This document shows, in pieces, positions 60,504 to 64,000 of a stretch of 64,000 nucleotides of DNA. The position numbers and the translations under genes were made by a program. This stretch comes from Castanea sativa (Eukaryota; Streptophyta; Magnoliopsida; Fagales; Fagaceae). The notes beneath the pieces were generated by a model. It worked only from the letters and a program-made list of their open reading frames with translations. It was not told where the DNA came from and searched no databases. Location of the stretch: contig NC_134013.1 in NCBI RefSeq assembly GCF_040712315.1, positions 13,861,001 to 13,925,000 on the forward strand, given 5' to 3'. Each line of letters starts with the position of its first letter. The first letter of the stretch is position 1.

Positions 60504-61529
60504 ATGATTCGGACTAGGTCAATGGCTATTAGTCCAAGACACCAGGAGAGTGGAAACACCTCAAGTCACCCAAATCGCGCACCACCACCCCCCATGACCA
60601 TCTAGCTATAGTTACAGTCCATGGCGACAGCGATGGCAGAACTGACGCAACAAAACCAAGAGTTAACTAGAGAAGTTAACAGGCAACATTAACAGCATGG
60701 TGGAGAACGAGGCCAAAACTCAGGATGTGAAGGTGTTGAGAACAATGCTGAAGGGGACCAGTCCAGGGATACTATCACTCAAAGGGTACCGCACCTGGAG
60801 AGAGAGATGGATTAGATGAAGAGAGCTATGGAGGAAATGAAAGATTCCATGAAAAGAGCGAACCATGTGGATGATCTTGTCCACAGGACAAATTCCCCTT
60901 TTGTTGCGTCCATCACCAATCAGCATTTGCCTTCCAAGTTCAAAATGCAAGCCATAGATTCGTATGACGAGACGCGTGACCCTTGTGATTACATTGCCAC
61001 ATTCAAGACAACCATGCATCTTCAAGGTGTTCCGGATGAAATTATGTGCAGAACTTTTCCTACAACCTTGAAAGGTCCAGCTAGAGTATGGTTTAGTAAA
61101 CTACCACTAAACACTATAACTTCCTTCCAGGAGCTAAGTAAGTTGTTCGTCAACAACTTTGTAGGGGGACAAAGGCAAAAGCATTCTTCGTCTAGCCTGT
61201 TGAATATGCAAGGAGAAAATGAAAGTTGATGCACTTTCATTAGTCGTTTTAATAGAGAAGCCTTATTGGTAGGCGAGATGGGTGACAAGATCATTTTGGC
61301 AGGTGTCTACAATGGAGTCAGTTCGAACTTGTTCATTCATAAGTTGTACGACCAGGAGCCACAAATGATGGCTGAGTTGATACATTCAGCCCAAAGTTTC
61401 ATGAACACTGAAGATGTCATTATTGCCAAGAAGAAAAAGAAAGGGGAAAAGTTAGAAAGTGGTTATGTGCACCATTCAGAGCAAGGTCCTCGTCCAAAGA
61501 AGCCAAAGTTGGAGAAAAAAGCAAGCTAA
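60504..61529 (+). pseudogene. Retrotransposon gag fragment (gypsy type)
   Basis: A start at 60504 (MIRTRSMAISP) runs to a TAG at 60603-60605. The conserved gag domain (Retrotrans_gag) is at 60816-61529 and reads YDETRDPCDYIATFKT, GPARVWFSKLP and FISRFNREALL. A TGA at 61227-61229 interrupts it. It stops at 61529, where antisense copia-type sequence takes over. It lacks a zinc knuckle, protease and everything after, so this copy is truncated. Confidence 0.85.
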
Positions 61530-61870
61530 GTGTTCTTTACCCTTAATGGAGAAACATTTAGGTTGATCCTTAGAGACATTCTCTTATAAACTCCATTCAA
61601 GAAAGTAGTTTTCACATCCATTTGGTGCAAGTCCAAATCATAATGAGCTGCCAATGCCAAAATGATTCTTAGTGAGTCCTTCTTGGATACAGGGGAGAAG
61701 GTCTCTTAATAATCAATGTCTTCTTTCTGAGTGAAACCTTTGGCCACAAGTTTAGCTTTAAATCGTTCGATATTGCCCTTAGAGTCACGCTTGATCTTAA
61801 AGACCCACTTACTACCAACTTTCTTATATCCTTTAGGCAATTCGACGAGATCCCAATGTGAGAGACCGCC
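61525..61870 (-). pseudogene. Ty1/copia reverse transcriptase fragment, antisense
   Basis: Read on the minus strand, the piece shows [46 protein letters not shown] and FSIKGKEH, the N-terminal part of a copia reverse transcriptase. One in-frame TAA and further decay are present. It abuts the gag fragment of the other superfamily at 61525-61530. Confidence 0.85.
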
Positions 61871-61910
61871 AAAGTGCCTCTCAAAAAAGAGATCTCTTTT
61901 AATGTTTTTT

Positions 61911-63280
61911 TAGGGCACCTCTCTTTTTGGGTAAGTGGTGTGAAATTGCCACTTATTTTTTTTTATACAAAAAAAGAAAAAACTAAATACAAAATAAATA
62001 ACTGAATTGTTCCGTTCCCATTGATTGAATAAAAAAAATACATGTTTGATAAATTGAAAATTATATGGCTTTGGGTCCTAGTTACAAACTACCAAATAAT
62101 TACATGGCTTTTTGTCCTAATTACAGTCTACCAAAAATAAAAATAAAGATAAAGCCTAGGTCTACCTATCCAAAAACACTAAATTCGGAGGCTAGGTTAC
62201 GGAATGGGAAGGTGTTAGGCATTCATTCCGCCCAAACAGAGTCTGGTCTTCTAGACTCTTGTGACCTATGTACCCCTTTTATGCATGATATGAATGACAT
62301 GTTTTACATATAAACAAAACTAAATCACATAAATTTATTTATGAATGCATCCTCTTATTTGTTAAAAATTCATATTTGTGTTGTAATGTGTTTTAAAAAT
62401 AGAATTGGGTTTAGAAAAATCAGATTTGTTTTTGTATATGTAAGAAAAATAGTTTTTGGAGAGAAAAATTCAGATTTGTGTTTATTAAATTAAACAAATT
62501 CTTTTGTTTTTTTAAAAAGATCAAATCTGTTTTTAAAAACTAAAAATGGTTTATGGTGAAAGAAAAATCAGATATGTTTTTGTAATAATAAAAAATCAGA
62601 TTTGTATATTGAAAAAAAAATTAGATCTGTTTTTGTATGTATAAAAAATAAGAAAAAGATTTTTTGAGAAGAGGACTTTATCCATGAAACAAATTCACGC
62701 TACATGTACTAAACAAACAAAACCATTCATGATCTTCTCTTTTTTTTTTAATTTCAAAATCTACTATGTTAAAAATAAAATCAAATCTACATCTAAAGAA
62801 AACATATATACGTTTTCTTAATAAGAAAAAATTAGATTTATATCTAAGGAAGATACAAATCAATTTTTTGTTAAAAAGTTCAGATCTGCATCTAATGACT
62901 ATGGCAGTGGGTGTGGGTGTGGGTGTGGGTGTGGGTTGTGGTGGCAGTGGTAGTGGCAATAGGTTTTGGTTTTGTAGTTCTAGGTTTTGATTTTGCAATG
63001 GTTTGGGTTTTCTAATGGTGGGTGGTGGCTTGGGTTTTCTGATAATGGTAGTGGTTGGCGGTGGCTGTGAGTGGTGGGTTGAGTGTTTTCGTTTGGGAGA
63101 AAAGATATACACAAAAAGAGAGAGGAAGAAAGAAAGAGAGAGAAAATTAAAAAATAATAAAGAAATAATATTTTAATGAAGTGTTAAAAAATATAAGATG
63201 TTTGATGTTAGGTATAACATAAAGTGGAGTGTTAAATAAAAAAAAATGTAGTATTTTGAGATGTTAAATGCTATCATTTT
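61911..63280. other. Low-complexity sequence with decayed short repeats
   Basis: No gene is recognised. A 37-bp near-duplicate (ATGGCTTTG/TGGGTCCTA type) lies at about 62063-62135. From 62400 to 62650 an (A)ATCAGATTTGTTTTTGTA-like motif recurs about six times in varying condition, and an inverted-looking form (AAATCTACATCTAA) recurs near 62780-62900. A (GGGTGT)n tract is at about 62909-62936. Confidence 0.5.
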
Positions 63281-63303
63281 TAGCATTCTCAATGAGAATG
63301 CTA
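63281..63303. repeat. Short palindrome TAGCATTCTC-AAT-GAGAATGCTA
   Basis: Ten-base perfect arms around a three-base loop, in AT-rich DNA. It may be the junction of two GAGCAT-type element ends. Confidence 0.7.
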
Positions 63304-63680
63304 TTAAGTGGGGTTGAATGGAGAAAGACAAAGGAAAGCTTGTCATCATCTTCAGTTTTTCTGTGGTCTTCGACAGGGTCTTATGGAGAAAAGCTCTATA
63401 ATGAAATGTGGCAGCACAGAGGAGACTAAATTGGGTGGCCTATCAGGGTTTTCATTGCTAGTTTAAGCTTTGTAAAAATGAAAGATTTTCTAAATAGAAA
63501 TGGGAATTTATTGATTTGAGAAAAATCTAGAAGCTTACAGCAAATACAAGCTCTTCCCTTCATTATATACACGCAACAAAGCAAACAAAATAGCTAACTA
63601 ACTGACCATCAAAAACAAACTAGTTAATCAAAGTCTTACACGTGCAAGCTATTTACATCAACACAAAATAACTAACTAAT
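63304..63680. other. Spacer, nothing recognised
   Basis: Mixed sequence that could be old retrotransposon DNA, but no domain or end was identified. Confidence 0.35.
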
Positions 63681-64000
63681 GGCCTGTTTGGGAGTTTAGA
63701 GAGGGAGGAGAGTAGAGGGGAGTAGAGGAGAGGGGAGTAGTGGGGAGGAGAGTAGAGAAGAAGGATTACCCTCCACCTTGTTTGGATGTTTTTATAATTA
63801 ATAAGGGGGAAGGGAGTAATTAGCCATTTCCCTTGTTTTTAACATTGTAATTTTATAAATATAATAAGGGTAAATTAGGTAATTTACTTTATCAATAATT
63901 TATATGTGCTCTACTCTCCCTCCAAATCTCTCTAATTTGGGGGAATTAAAAATGAGGGGGTTGGAGGTAATTGAAACCCCTTCAAACCCCTCCAAACCCC
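63681..64000. mobile_element. Start of a GGCCTGTTTGG-ended element, cut by window edge
   Basis: It begins GGCCTGTTTGGGAGTTTAG, close to the end of the PIF-type element at 12475. A GGAGAG-rich left part is followed by AT-rich sequence, and CTCCAAACCCC repeats run into the right edge. The far end lies outside. Confidence 0.45.

Overview
The window is nuclear DNA of a flowering plant, almost certainly a eudicot. Genes have GT-AG introns, the background is AT-rich, and most of the sequence is transposon debris. The proteins resemble rosid-type homologues; a woody rosid is possible, but that is only an impression.

Layout. 1-6892: the 3' part of a Tat-lineage Ty3/gypsy retrotransposon (reverse transcriptase end, two RNase H domains, integrase, tandem repeats, an antisense spliced extra gene, 3' LTR). 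6893-9300: AT-rich spacer. 9501-16088 (+): a two-exon gene for a conserved 106-residue membrane protein of unknown function; its 6.3-kb intron holds an L1 LINE relic cut by a PIF-type element and two SINEs. 17202-23031 (-) and 35585-42272 (-): two tandem LHT8-type amino acid transporter genes, each with five exons and the same intron phases. The 12.5 kb between them holds solo-LTR-like sequence, hAT-like elements, a CACTA end and a SINE. 42273-49161: spacer with a SINE, a 227-bp repeat and a solo copia-type LTR. 49162-49590 (-): an intronless SAUR gene. 52546-53210: the RNase H end of a LINE. 53959-59087 (-): a five-exon OPCL1-type acyl-CoA ligase gene ending in the peroxisomal signal SKL, predicted to act in jasmonate synthesis. 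59868-64000: a second Tat-type 5' LTR and gag that runs into an antisense copia reverse transcriptase fragment, then low-complexity sequence and the start of another DNA element.

The five host genes are ordinary plant genes and do not form a cluster with one task. SAUR (auxin), OPCL1 (jasmonate) and amino acid transport are neighbours without a visible functional link. I found no new defence, biosynthetic or regulatory system. The least ordinary items are the antisense spliced gene inside the Tat element, the uncharacterised small membrane protein, the tandem transporter pair (one copy lacks a conserved stretch), and several insertion histories that can be read from target-site duplications. 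All exon joins come from reading frames and splice sites in the sequence; none was tested against transcripts.
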